Origin: Lineus longissimus
Taxonomy: Eukaryota > Nemertea > Pilidiophora > Heteronemertea > Lineidae
Direction of reading: 5' to 3'
Length of the DNA stretch: 64,000 bases
Assembly (NCBI RefSeq): GCF_910592395.1
Contig: NC_088313.1
Span: forward strand, 11,198,937 to 11,262,936
In this document: positions 40,413-53,022 of the stretch, piece after piece
Layout: each line of letters opens with the position of its first letter
Position numbering within the stretch: position 1 is the stretch's first letter
Program-made: the position numbers and the translations under genes
Notes under the pieces: generated by a model
Seen by the model: only the letters and a program-made list of their open reading frames with translations
What the model was told of the DNA's origin: nothing
The model's database searches: none

Positions 40413-40589
40413 TCTGGGGTTTTTTTTGTTATTGAATTGGTTAGAAGGCGTGGTAGATAGAAATTGGTTTCCTGTACCCACTTCGTTGGTTTTTCTCAAG
40501 TTTTCAAGTGATGTATAATGTTTACAAAACATCTTTTGCCTCGGTAATAAGAAGATGAATTTATTCTCCTTTCTAATAGGAATTGAAAT

Positions 40590-41089
40590 ATGGAAACGGG
40601 TGCGAAGAGGATAGTATCTTTGTGCGAAGAAAGAGATACACTTCAAAACGAATCCGATATAGGACGTTATAAAATTAAATTGGTACGAAAAGACATGGAC
40701 GCTTGTTCTCGACGTTGCGAATTTTTTGAGGCCGCACATGATCAAGCTAAAGGTGAAAAAAAAAGGAGGGGAGTGGGGGTATTATTAGAATAGATGGTGC
40801 ATGTAAAGCGGAGAATAAGCTAGAAATTAGCTTTAAAAAAGAAAGTTTTGCGTACACCCCCTCGTACAGTTCGAGGGGGATGGTTGGAATCTACGTGGGG
40901 TATATGCAGGACATTGAACCCCAAACGATGCGTCGGGTGGGCACTGGGTTAAGTTTTTTTCTTGGTGAAGGTGTTGTTAGTAATTTTTTCCCCGATATGG
41001 GGGAATTACGATATTACGACAAGGTTATCGTAAGTCCCCATCAATTCAGGGGGGAAGACCATGATATATCAATATCCGTTTACAATTAA
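40590..41089 (+). pseudogene. Unknown small protein gene with a homopolymer frameshift
   Basis: ATG 40590 opens 68 codons (METGAKRIVSLCEERDTLQN at the start, coiled-coil-like). At a run of nine A (about 40755-40764) the other frame continues without stop to TAA at 41089, with SYSSRGMVGIYVGYMQDIEP and FLGEGVVSNFFPDMG. A one-base error or change in the A run explains both pieces. Together they would give about 165 residues. No recognised domain; position and composition suggest the last gene of the Polinton-like element on this side. Confidence 0.4.
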
Positions 41090-42999
41090 GAAGATGAGAA
41101 GATTACTTTTTTTCCGGGTCAGAAATTGGGGGAAATACACTTTTACACGATTCCGCAAGAAGTGGTCATGATTAATATCGCGGCATAAAAAAAGTTTGGT
41201 TGTTATTACCGAGGCTAAAGTTGGTTTGTTTTCTACAACATTTAGTTTAGAAAGGAGATTCGTTGTATATCTTAGCTAATCTAGTTGAAAAAGGACCTGT
41301 GATGCGTTCACAAGTAATTGTGTGTATAATGTTTTAGTTTAGAACCGAGTAGAAATAGACTTATAATTCTGTTTACTTTCAATGAAGAAAAGAGAAGAAT
41401 TAGTTAAAGTGAAAATAGGTATCATACGGTGATTAAATTCACTAGTTCTGCGAAAAGTAAGGATATTTTTTCTTAAGTCACGATGTAAAATTGATAGAAA
41501 TGAAATAAATAATAAGAGAGGACGAGACCTCCATTCGCGTAATGTGTTTGACACATCTTTTTGATATAATTAAAGTGTGCCAATCAGCATTGCGTCTGTG
41601 TGGAAGGTTTTGTAAACAACGATTACATTTGCACGTGGAAGGAGCCAGGGTATAAAACCAAGAAGAAAAGAGGATGAGGATACAACCCCCATTTGCGTAA
41701 AAGCGTTTGACATATCTTTTTGAAATAATTAAAGTGTGGCAAACATCGTTGCGTCTGGGGAAGGTTTTGTAATTTGCGTAAAAGTGTTTGACATATTTTT
41801 TTGAAATAATTAAAGTGTGCCAAACATCATTGCGTCTGTGGAAGGTTTTGTAAACAACCGTCACATCTGCACATGGAAGGAGTCGGGGTACTCAACGTTG
41901 AAAAGGGAGATACCAATCCATAAAGAAGGTTTGAACCGAAAAAAGGAGTGACTTGGATAATGTAGAGATTTGACTTATCTTAGATTGAAAGAATAGATCC
42001 CTACCATGTGATTTGCTTTAATTTAGTTTAATTTAGATCACGAGAAGTTTCAGGGCTAAAACACAAACTGAAGTTAGATTTTTACGAGTTTCATTCTTCT
42101 AACTTGGGAACAGTCAACATTAAAGATCGCTTTAACCCCATTCACAGTTGAACACGTTAATATAAACTAATTCGCTAGAATAAAATATGTTCTACTTACC
42201 CTTAATAATTTTTTCATCCGTAGACAAAGGGTTGGAACGTAAGGCAATGCAGTCTACGTTCGATCCGCGTGCTGGGTCCACCTGGTGTATGCGCTAGTTT
42301 GTGGAGGTATCATACCCGTTACCAGACTTCTGAATGCTTTTCTAATTGGGTTATAGGATGGTGATTGGTCAGAATTTGTTCATAATTTTACCTCACGCAC
42401 TTGACGATCCCCTTATTGTCGTGGCTCCGATGAGATAAAACTTAGAATAAACATTCTATTCTTCCCATTTTTACGGTAAATTGAATACTGAGTAGTTTTT
42501 GGAAAATCCTTCCCGGGGATTTCTTTGTCATAATAATGGGTGAATGAGGGTGGAATGTTTTTATTGCGTGACAGGGTCTCCATCGGGGCGCCAGTTAATG
42601 TTAAAAAGGGTTTGAACCCTTGGCAACATAATAGGAAATGGGGTGGGGTAAAGATGTTATTGTTCACCTATTGATGACTGGGAATTGTAGGGACAACATT
42701 CAGACTTTAGAATCGTGAAAATGACATAAGACCGAATTGTTCGAGAGTGGGGTATACGTGAAAACAAGTTTTAAAGATTATGCAAGAAATTTTATTAGCA
42801 ATTCTCAGCTCATAAAAAAGCCTAGGAATTGAAAACGTATGTGTCCTAGGTTGTCTATGGGGGGGTCCTAGTTAAGTACATTGTCTAGGTCTTTAGGGGA
42901 TATAGATATTTAGGGGGGACGCACGGGGTAAAAAAATACGCGATCTAGAAATAATCTAGATCTAAAAAGTGTAGTGTCTAGGGTTAAAAGGGCTTAAGA
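41090..42999. other. AT-rich spacer with diverged tandem repeats
   Basis: Three diverged units of about 90-150 bp (41528-41875) share TTGACATATCTTTTTGAAAT and GCGTCTG...GAAGGTTTTGTAA. The rest has no gene I can support; the 84-codon frame at 42413-42667 shows no domain. The right end of the Polinton may lie here, but I found no terminal inverted repeat partner in the window. Confidence 0.4.
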
Positions 43000-43004
43000 C
43001 CTAG

Positions 43005-43074
43005 AAATGCACTTACAAGGCCTAGTATATACTTACAAGGCCTAGTATATATTACTGGCCTTGTAAGTGCATTT
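43005..43074. repeat. Hairpin with 18-bp perfect arms
   Basis: AAATGCACTTACAAGGCC and its reverse complement (43057-43074). Inside, ACTTACAAGGCCTAGTATAT is repeated in tandem (43011-43030, 43031-43050). Confidence 0.8.
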
Positions 43075-44181
43075 TTATATACTACTGAGACATTGCTACA
43101 TGTAGGAGAAGCACGCATTTTAAATTTATAGTAGTGATAGTACAGTTGGTTCAAGTCATTTGGAAGCCGACATGTGAAGGCCTATCTGGGTTCTCCTTCT
43201 CCGTATAAAAAGGGGCATATTGCTGACTAAGGAACAAGGCATATAGACATTGCCTCATCATCTCTATCGGACCAATTGATATACTTTTATATGCACGCAT
43301 ACATCACGCCATTTCAGGGTCCGAGTCTGTGGACAATTGGTTTGATTAATTTGTCTCTTCGATATTGCTCCTTTATTGCATTAGATTTTCATCGCAATTC
43401 AATCTGTTCAAGATATAGCCAATTTGAACCTGTCTGCGCCAAGGATAAATTGGTTCCCGATTGACTCACTATGGATACGCAGTAGAGCATAATGTCATGA
43501 AAAACGACCCTTTGTATTGTAAATTCCAATCATCTGCAGGACAGGTCAATTTCTCTCAATAAAATTAATTTTGTTGACTCCTGTAATCTCTACCTTATTA
43601 AAAAAAAAGACAGTGGTATTAGTCCCAAACTGGTCATTTCTATTTATTTTGACCTCTGTTAAATCAGGATACCTCTCAATTACAGACAGCATTTTGTATC
43701 CTTGTGCTGTACAACCCAGCCTGGACATACCACAGTTGTCCATGGAGAAGTCTCATCCTCTCTGACACTTCTTTTCTGTAAAGCTACCGATACAACATAC
43801 TGAACTAGGTATATCTTCCGTTGCCTCCTGTAATATTTACATACCACTAGCATATACCCGTGGCGCGGGCTGTTCGAGGTATAAAAATCTGATTGTGTGG
43901 GTGCTGGTATGTTGTGGGTTTGGTGTAAATGGGATGCTGGTTTGTGAGTAAAATCTCCTGGCGTTATCTATATTTACGTCAATGGCGACAGTGGTATATT
44001 GATATTGATAGATGATATGTTACTCAGAGTCATAAAATTTCCACTGTTTTTCTGTGTAAAATGTCTCCAGTGTTGTTGTTGTTGCTAACAGTAAACTATG
44101 ATGCGGCCTTACTGGAATCCCCTACTTACTTATACTTCTGACAACAACAACAAACAACTACTGCAACTACCAACTGGAAGA
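43075..44181. other. Non-coding, no gene recognised
   Basis: Short ORFs lack domains. A (GTT)n tract at about 44070 and a (CAA)n tract at about 44141, with TGTCTCCAGT/ACTGGAAGACA around them, form an imperfect inverted repeat next to the following element. Confidence 0.35.
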
Positions 44182-45264
44182 CATTTTTTCCTGCACCTTA
44201 GAGGCATAGTCGATTAATATTCATACTAATTTATATTCATGACGTCATTCTCAATTTTCATTGGTTCTTCCAAATAAGGCTCGACGAATAAGCATCGATG
44301 ATAAGTCTTCCGGCAACAAAAGCACGTGCTTAGCGCAATGACAGTTCAGAAACATTTAGTACAGGGTAAACCATAATGAATGTAACAAAATGAATGTTTT
44401 GGATTGTATATTATGGTCCGTATTTCATGGTCCATTGGTCCAGGGCCATGATGAGGGGGGTACACCCCTCTTTTCCCAAATCTGCATGGAAAACATGAGG
44501 TCTCAGGGAGGAGGGGGGGGCAGTTCTCAGCCCACACTATTATTACAGGGCTTTGTACAGCCCTTCGAGTATAATACGCGGGGGGGGGGGGGGTCTGGAG
44601 ATGCGAGTGGCGATGTGATGATCAATTCTGTTCTGGATGGACAAATAATTGCAAAACTTGCCCTTTCAATTAGTTGAACAGGACGTCATCATAGGCTACA
44701 TGTTGCCAGTAGGCATAATGTGGAAGAGAAGTGATATAAAAAAAGTATGTAGCCTAGGCCTGCCCTAGGCCTAGCCTAGCTATATAGCCTAAACATGTAG
44801 CCTACCTATCTGGCTGTAACATGCACATCATCATGACAATTGTCATAGCCAGCCTCCCTACACTGCAGTAAGTAGTCATCATACATACAGATGTCACACA
44901 GGACCACAGGCATGTACATCATGTACACGGTCTATACTACATACCTTTCTGACTTGTATGTTGGCCGAAATGATGGTCTAGTGCTTCGTGCCACACACTG
45001 AACTTGCATGCATTGGCAATTTCATACGACCGACCGTATGACCTCCTTCATTCGATCTTTATCTTTAGAATACTCATGAACTTGAATAAGACCATGATAT
45101 AAAGAAATATCATGATCCCAATAGGCCTGCCACTGAGGCTGAATGACAGGCTCTTCCGCCATTTTGAACTCCCGCGAAAAATGTGACAGATAAACAGTGC
45201 CACGTGTGTATCTATTTTTATAACTATGTCACGTGACTATGCCTCTAAGGTGCAGGAAAAAATG
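44182..45264. mobile_element. About 1.1-kb non-coding element with 30-bp perfect terminal inverted repeats
   Basis: CATTTTTTCCTGCACCTTAG followed by AGGCATAGTC at 44182-44211, exact reverse complement at 45235-45264. The interior has no transposase: it contains G runs (44453-44458, 44508-44519, about 14 G at 44580-44593) and AGGCCTA-rich DNA. I read it as a non-autonomous DNA transposon; the exact ends and target duplication are unclear because the arms start in T/A runs. Confidence 0.6.
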
Positions 45265-46382
45265 CCTACCCTACCAACTACTGTACATGACGTGATCATG
45301 GACTACAAAATGCATGATATTGTCGCAATGACTTTATTCAAAGAACTCAAAGATACCTATTAACCTCCCTTGTGTAAAACTACATCATGTCAGTTGATAA
45401 TGGATGACAGTAGAGGTAAAACCAGGCTTATTAAGGTGTTCAACGCTAAGTGCAACCTGCAATTATAATAGTGATGGCTGATTAGTTCAATCATATTTCA
45501 TCCAGCTGGCAGCTCTGCATTGGAAATTTTAGTGATATAACGTGTTCTCTTGACCTTCAAACAGTAGTATAAATCCCATCGTCATTTCTGTGTACTCAGA
45601 TTCAAGAGTTGCTTCACATGAGGGACTCGGGTGATGGATTCTTAGCGACCGAGGAGATCAATGAGATATTAGACTATTTATGTACATCTTAGGTGACTTC
45701 CTCGGTTGATGGGATTCTACCGCTGGAGTGCCTCATGTACAACTAAATTATATGTCCTCATTTTGTATCGATATTTTGTCAAACTTGTTACAGCACTGTA
45801 TATATTTCAACACCATGCACTTCTGATTGTACCTAGTACGAAAATAAACATACTCTAGTCTCGGCTTTTTATGGTGGGTTTGCAATATGCAGGCCATTCC
45901 CCTTCACAAACTACGTAGAGCATGGTTACTCACCGCTTTTGTGATGAAACGGCCAATCAGATGGCGGAGCAATTCCGAAGTGTGCTATGGTCGATTTCGC
46001 GGTTATGCTAAACACTCAGGCAGTTTGTTGAATCGCTCCAATGAAAGAGATCTGACCTATGAGCAGTTCCGAAGTTCCAGTGTCAATGGTATTTCCAAAA
46101 TTGGGTCCGGGGTGGTTTTTTGAATTGTTTGTTGTCAACATTGTGAGCAATGCCTGTGCCTGTGGTGCCGTGAGTCACCAGGTTATCGAAAATGGATTCG
46201 AGGCAGCTTTACGCCAAGGCCAGGTCGAGGCTGGACCACTTCCACAACTTGACGAAGAACATGCATATGGAATTGAGTTCATGGCCATGCTAGATGATGA
46301 AGTGGATCAGGCCTACAGTGCTCTGCAGGATGCGAGAGAACACGGACTGTGTCTTTGTACTGTCTGTGTCAACATTAGTTGT
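45265..46382 (+). other. Spacer with one dubious ORF (46059-46391)
   Basis: The 110-codon frame at 46059-46391 contains LPQLDEEHAYGIEFMAMLDD and Cys-rich ends. It is not repetitive and not a shadow of anything I see, but has no domain, and its end overlaps the following inverted-repeat element. It may be an old exon. The rest of the stretch shows nothing. Confidence 0.2.
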
Positions 46383-46625
46383 CCACCATAAATCACCTTC
46401 GTGGCACTTATTTACCCAACAAATCTCTAAAAACTTCCCCATAATAATCTCTGATTTTTAAACCTGCATTCAGTGGTATTTCAACAGAACTACCATGTTT
46501 TGCTGCAATGAAATGCAAAAAAATACTACTGAATGCAGGTTTCCCAAATCTGAATTTGATTTTGTGGAAGTTTTTAGATAAGAATTTGATGGGTAAATAA
46601 GCGCCATGAAGCCGATTTATGGTGG
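46383..46625. mobile_element. Foldback/MITE of about 243 bp
   Basis: CCACCATAAATC at the left is matched by GATTTATGGTGG at the right; the imperfect arms extend about 60 bp (shared ACTTATTTACCCA.CAAAT and TAAAAACTTCC). A second hairpin in the centre pairs AACCTGCATTCAGT with ACTGAATGCAGGTT. No ORF. Confidence 0.65.
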
Positions 46626-47484
46626 GTAACTAATTTTGACCCAGACAGAAGCCTGAATATCTAAGCAGATCCATGACGTCGACTTATGTCATGACGTCAG
46701 TCACATTGGCAAGAGGAAAAACCATTGTTGTTTTCGGCCGTTATACAACATCGTCGCTGCATGTGCTTACTGTGTACATTACCGAGTGACGTACTGCACA
46801 TCTTAGCAATCTATGGGTAATAAGGTTCACGTTGGTTCACGTTGGCTTTTGTCCTTAGCGACGTTTGACGTGTTTAGAAAAAAATGGCCTGTGTTGAAAC
46901 GTGTTAACAGGTTCCCCAATCATCCCCCTGGATCTATCTATCTATCTCATTTCTTGTTTACCTCGATGCGAAAAGTTCAATTCTGAATTGAAACTGTAGT
47001 CATTTCCTATGCCAGTTCTCAAAACATGGCAGCTACACAACAAAAGCAGTAGCTCCAGGAATAAATCACTGTTCACTTCAGCTTCGTAATCGATTGTACC
47101 CCCACTTTATTGTGTTTTGTGTGGTGTTCCTATTCAATCAACGATGTAAGGCCTTATTATGTTGGTTTTAATTGAGAAGGTGCATTATAAGCGGCGTACG
47201 AAATACCGAAGCGGAGACAAAATGGCGGCATGTTGTTTACGCCTGGAGCTCAATGACACTCAAGTACCCAATTTTCTGCTTAAAAAGTAGTATTGGTAGG
47301 CGATATTATCACTAGTTCGTTTCAGTGGTAGTCATAAGGTCTTTAGAGACTACTTTCAGAAATTAGTTCTTGAAAATTTGGCCACATTTCTGTGAAAACG
47401 ATATCGGAAGTACATGCTCTGTTCGCGATGACATCGCCGATGTATTTTGAAGTGGAGAATTCCCACAGTATGTGCAGTGAATCG
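46626..47484. other. No gene recognised
   Basis: Mixed unique DNA with a short CTAT repeat near 46936. It borders the left, truncated side of the next HINE-like copy at about 47485. Confidence 0.3.
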
Positions 47485-49320
47485 GATCTGATTCTCTGTT
47501 TGGCCACCAGGGGGCCAAATGTCGATATCTAAAAAGTGTGATATCTCGCTTATTAGTGACTTGTTTTCGATAAAACTTTTGTTGTAGGTACTCATAGCAA
47601 ATATACATTTTATATTATACGGGTTTTTAATTTGACCTTGTTTTCAAGGTCGCAGAGGTCATATGGCGTAAATTGGCCATTAGAGTGTAAACTATGGCAC
47701 GTTTCTTAACCACTAAAGCTATGAACTTGAAACTTGGTACATATAACCCCCTATATCACATAGCCTCTGGTGCTGAATTTTGGTTTGATCTGATTCCTAA
47801 CTTTGCCACCAGGGGGGCCAAAAGTGGAAATCTAAAAAGTGTGATATCTCGCTTATAAGTGACTTGTTTTCGATAAAACTTTTGTTGTAGGTACTCATAG
47901 CAAATATACATTTTATATTATACGGGTTTTCAATTTGACTTACTTTTCAAGGTCACAGAGGTCATATGGCGTAAATTGGCCATTAGAGTGTAAACTATGG
48001 CACGTTTCTTAACCACTAAAGCTATGAACTTGAAACTTGGTACATATAACCCCCTATATCACATAGCCTCTGGTGCTGAATTTTGGTTCGATCTGGTTCC
48101 TAACTTTGCCACCAGGGGGCCAAAAGTGGAAATCTAAAAAGTGTGATATCTCGCTTATAAGTGACTTGTTTTCGATAAAACTTTTGTTGTAGGTATTCAT
48201 AGCAAATATACATTTTATATTATACGGGTTTTCAATTTGACCTACTTTTCAAGGTCACAGAGGTCATATGGCGTAAATTGGCCATTAGGGTGTAAACTAT
48301 GGCACGTTTCTTAACCACTAAAGCTATGAACTTGAAACTTGGTACATATAACCCCCTATATCACATAGCCTCTGGTGCTGAATTTTGGTTCGATCTGATT
48401 CCTAACTTTGCCACCAGGGGGCCAAAAGTGGAAATCTAAAAAGTGTGATATCTCGCTTATAAGTGACTTGTTTTCGATAAAATTCTTATGGTAGGTACTG
48501 TTAGAATACATCACATGTTATACGGGTTTTCAATTTGACCTACTTTTCAAGGTCACAGAAGTCATATGGCGTAAATTGGCTGTTAGAGTGTAAACTATGG
48601 CACGTTTCTTAACCAGTAAAGCTATGAACTTGAAACTTGGTGCATATAACCCCCTACATCAGCTAACGTCTGATGTCGAATTTTGGCCTGATCTGATTCT
48701 TTATTCGGCCACCAGGGGGCCATAACGGAAAAAGGAAGAAGTGCAATATCTTGCTTATTTGAGTGAATTGTTTTCGATAAAATTTTATGGCAGGGACTCC
48801 TAGCAAGGATACATCACATTTCCTATGATTTTTGGATTTGACCTCCTTTTCTAGGTCACAGAGGTCAAATGGCGTAAATTGACCGTTCGAGTGTAACTAT
48901 GGCACATTTCTTAACTGCTAAAGCTATGAACTTGAAAGTTGGTACATGTAACCCCCTACATCAGATAATCTCGGACACCGAATTTAGGCCTTATCTGATT
49001 CTTGATTTGGCCACCAGGGGGTCAAAACTGAAAAAGTAGGACGTGCAATATCTCGCTTATTAATGACCTTTTTTCGATGAATTTTTTATTGCAGGGACTC
49101 TTAGCAATCACACGATATTGATCTTGTTGATGTCATAGACAATTATTGGTTGGATCATAAACTTATATATACTGCCCTGTCTTATTACTTGACATCAATA
49201 CACATCTAAAAAAAGTCTTCATGCCTGATTGTGTTCACCATATTCACCTCTAAACTAAGCATGATCCTGCCTACTAAAAGATGTATACGGTGAGCACAAT
49301 GGCCCCTGGCCGTTTCATTT
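47485..49320 (+). mobile_element. HINE-like Helentron relative, copy 4, 5'-truncated
   Basis: Six core units of about 303 bp (landmarks near 47487, 47788, 48093, 48398, 48693, 48996), then the copied Helentron 3' tail and the intact end GGTGAGCACAATGGCCCCTG...TTTCATT. The left end and GTC microsatellite are missing. Units 2 to 4 are more alike than the rest, so the array expanded recently in its middle. Intact DR3 words: 47950-47964, 48252-48266, 48853-48867. Its 3' end abuts a 370-bp repeat whose other copy (50317) shows an unbroken TTTTTTACTCTC, again a T-run target. Confidence 0.75.
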
Positions 49321-50675
49321 ACTCTCAAGTACACATATTTGGAGAGGTATTGAAAAAATATTTGCTGTGGCAAGTCTTCAGATATAAAGAAATTATTTCA
49401 TGAAAAAATTAATTTCGAATTTTGCTAATTGGGTAATAGGGGGCGTCGTGTTTTGAGTTTTTTCTGCCAGTTGGCTGAAAAGAGTGGAAATATCAAAGTC
49501 TGTCTAATTTGTCGATTAAAAAAAAATTTCCGTGGTCAATCACCAATTTAAATCGCACCAGTTACTCGCAAGACTAACCCGTATATCATATCCATATTTC
49601 AGTTTCACTAGTTGACGCATTCTTTGATGCGTCGCGGTCAAACATTGACAATTTAACTGCTAAAAGGCTTAAAAAATCAATTGTGGTCTTGTCTCCATTT
49701 ACACTGCATTTTGGGTCAATTTAGTGAAAAATTTGAATGTGCTCAAATCACTCTAATTCATTTAGAATATTGTATTGCTGATGATTTAAGGTCAAAACAA
49801 GCTAAAATAATGAGAAAAAAACTCAATTTGACCCCAATATGAGCCAACCTAGCCCGGTCTAAGTTCGGTTTCATTTTTACAAGTCTTGTTGTGTTGCCAT
49901 TCATTTTGTAATTTCTTTGAAACTTCTTAGGCCTTGATTCTGAAAGGTGTTCCCTAAGCAGCAAAGATATTCCTAAATCACATCCTAAACTTTCAGCTCC
50001 ATAGCTTGCTTATTCTGGCCAGGGCTGGTCTTTGAATTTGGTGCTGTTGGCTGCAAAATCATGACTTTTTGTCGATTTTGTCCTCTTTCGTCGCTTTTGG
50101 CACAGTGTACCACTCTTGGAAATGTCTCTCATTTCTCCCAAAATGTCCAGATATGACTTTCCTTTGTTGGAGAGTTGTGGGATGTCATGTACATTGGTTT
50201 GAAAAAATTCTCAAAATGTTAACCCCTGAAATGTACCTTCATTGAGACAAGACCACTAATGAATATTCATAGGTTGGAGGGTCGAGGCCTATCTATTAGA
50301 CGAGTGCATGTTTTTTACTCTCAAGTACATATTTGGAGAGGTATTGAAAAAATATTTGCTGTGGCAAGTCTACAGATATAAAGAAATTATTTGATGAAAA
50401 AATTAATTTCGAATTTTGCTAATTGGGTAATAGGGGGCGTGTTTTGAGTTGGCTGAAAAGAGTGGAAATATCAAAGTCTGTCTAATTTGTCGATTAAAAA
50501 AAAATTTCCGTGGTCAATCACCAATTTAAATCGCACCAGTTACTCGCAAGACTAACCCGTATATCATATCCGAATTTCAGTTTCACTAGTTGACGCATTC
50601 TTTGATGCGTCGCGGTCAAACATTGACAATTTAACTGCTAAAAGGCTTAAAAAATCAATTGTGGTCTTGTCTCCG
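49321..50675. repeat. Pair of direct repeats of about 370 bp
   Basis: 49321-49696 and 50317-50675 are nearly identical (from ACTCTCAAGTACA to GTGGTCTTGTCTCC), with a small deletion in the second. The 620 bp between contain no supported gene. They could be LTR-like ends or parts of a segmental duplication; no protein lies inside. Confidence 0.7.
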
Positions 50676-51549
50676 ATCCACGGCCAAGGGAAAATCAAGT
50701 CATCAAAAAAGTTAGATTTTTCGCATCAAATCAGAGTTATTAGTACTTTTCTGCTATGAAAGTCTTCAGACAATAAGCTATCATTTGAATAATGAAAAGT
50801 GCTGTTTTGATGGGGAAAAATAGGGTTTTTTAAACCAAATAGCCGGGCATCGATCTTCCAAATTAGCGATGGTTTCAAAACAGTCTCCCAGATATGGGGC
50901 AATCTCTTCATTATCATAATGGGATTTGGAGGCATGTTTACAGATTTTACAGGTTCGAGACCTGTAATACCTAAAACTCGCATAGATCCCCATAGATCCC
51001 CTCCATTTGTCGAGTTAGCGCCCCTGTAAGATCATGCATTTTCGGACACTAGAACGAAATCTTCCTGCGGATATCGCGGTTTCGGTGATGATTTAAGGAG
51101 AAATTGACTGTTCTTAGAGTTGTATGGGACAGAAATGAGTTCATACTTCATGAATACATGAATATATTATGATATGGGCGGGCTTCTAAGTCAAAACAAT
51201 AACAAACTCAACTGCATCTCTACTGTATATTGCGTAGTGCATTGCCTAGTGTATTTCGTAGTGTATTTTAGCGGAGACATTATTTCCACACTTTGGCCAC
51301 GCCGAACGTCTTTTTTATTCGTGGAAGTTAATCTGCTCTGTAAATTTTATTTTACACAGGAAGAATCCATACTAGGTATTGCAATATTTCATGTCTATTG
51401 GTGTTTTTGTGTACAGGAGCGCACCAGACAGTGAGAAGCGGAGATGTGTTCAGTGCTGGTGCTGTCAGTAGACTGAATCTGATTGACCATAGCGATCACT
51501 AATATGGGTCGGGATCACGTGATGTGACGTCACCGCGGTATCCTCCTTG
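50676..51549. other. No gene recognised
   Basis: Minus-strand frames at 50726-50993 overlap each other and show no domain. The plus frame at 51174-51434 is also featureless. Confidence 0.3.
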
Positions 51550-53022
51550 ATTGCGCTGCGTATTCTTAGGATCCTATAATTGCGCGGCAATCTCGAGATC
51601 GCGCAAGGGTGAGCGTGCGCTTTTTGCCGATTGCGCATTTTAAGGATGACGATACTTTTACATGTTCATGATGTTTGGCTTTGCATTGGTAGCTTTATTT
51701 TTCACCTAAGTTTTTGCTACACCAACAGTCATTACAACAGACATTACTATCATGTGACTGTCTATGGGATGCTGAAAGTAAATTAATTCAATCCCGGCCA
51801 AAGTTGACTGTCTAATGGTATTTGGTTCCTCAGTTGTATCGTGATGAAGTGCCAGGCCCTGCACCTTGTACTTGAAAGACATGCAAGAGGAATTCGTTTG
51901 AGAAGGGAGACACTTAGACCTACATGTAAGCTTTTATGTTATCTTCTCATTGTGAATGATCATAATGTCGACTGTTTTATATTTCAGGTTATCCCCGGGT
52001 TATCCCCCCACAGCTTGCTGACGGACATCCAACCTGATAGCAATGCTTTTGATTGATCAAGTACATTTGGTTGTAATCTTGCATCCGGATTTACTTAATG
52101 AATAAAGATATACATAACTAAGATATAAGAAATTATCAGGAATAAGAATTGAATCAAGCCAAATGAACACCTCCACAATAATACCTCAATGGGATCAAAG
52201 ATAAAGGAGATGTATAGTGGGGCATTTTATCTTTTGTTATGTAATATTGGCCTCTCGCATGATCACTATGACACTTTGACCAATATTTACTGACCATCAT
52301 CTCAGAAGCCTAATTAGCAGTGCTAATTAAGGTGGCCATGCCTTTGATAATGTGAACAGATCTCACTGTGACACTTTGACCAATATTTTACTGACCATCA
52401 TCTCAGAAGCCTAATTAGCAGTGCTAATTAAGGCGGCCATGCCTTTGATAATGTGAACATATCTCACTATGACACTTTGACCAATATTTCCTGACCATCA
52501 TCTCAGAAGCCTAATTAGCAGTGCTAATTAAGGCGGCCATGCCTTTGATAATGTGAACAGATCTCACTATGACACTTTGACCAATATTTACTGACCATCA
52601 TCTCAAATCCAACAATAGATCCCTGAACAATCATTGAGCAATATGGTAGAACGAATTCTACTACTAGTAATAGGCCTACGTAGGGGACACCATTTTCTTT
52701 CACACCAAGTTTCCCGTCCTCATTTTCTTTCATTCTGTCCCTTATACAATAAAACATTGCAGAAGTTGATGTTACTTTTCAGAATTCAAGCCCATGATCC
52801 GTGCAGAAGATTATTGTTGGAATGGCTACCCATATTTCATATATTTCATCATAATTTATGCAGTTTGATGTTGCAAATTCTCGGAGAGAACATAAACTCA
52901 GTTATATTATTTGCAGGACAACATCTCACATTGGCTCATGCAACACACACAAGACCCCAACTCCCTTGCGCGATCTCGAGATTGCCGCGCAATTATAGGA
53001 TCCTAAGAATGCGCAGCGCAAT
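51550..53022. mobile_element. 1.47-kb element bounded by 60-bp inverted repeats
   Basis: The arms 51550-51609 and 52963-53022 match at 59 of 60 positions (TTCTTAGGATCCTATAATTG in the centre; the arms also hold the palindrome TCTCGAGA). There is no transposase inside. The interior contains 105-bp tandem repeats (52260-52605). A non-autonomous DNA transposon is likely; the arms are GCGC-rich, unlike the interior. Confidence 0.65.
52260..52605. repeat. 105-bp tandem repeat, just over three units
   Basis: Units share CACTTTGACCAATATTTACT, CAGTGCTAATTAAGG and GCCATGCCTTTGATAATGTG. The last unit is partial. Confidence 0.9.

Noticed and set aside
42230-42310. tRNA-like stretch with TTCGATCC
   Set aside because: No acceptor stem pairing or cloverleaf could be drawn; no RNA gene called.
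44390-44677. 95-codon Gly-rich ORF
   Set aside because: Made by poly-G runs inside a non-coding TIR element.
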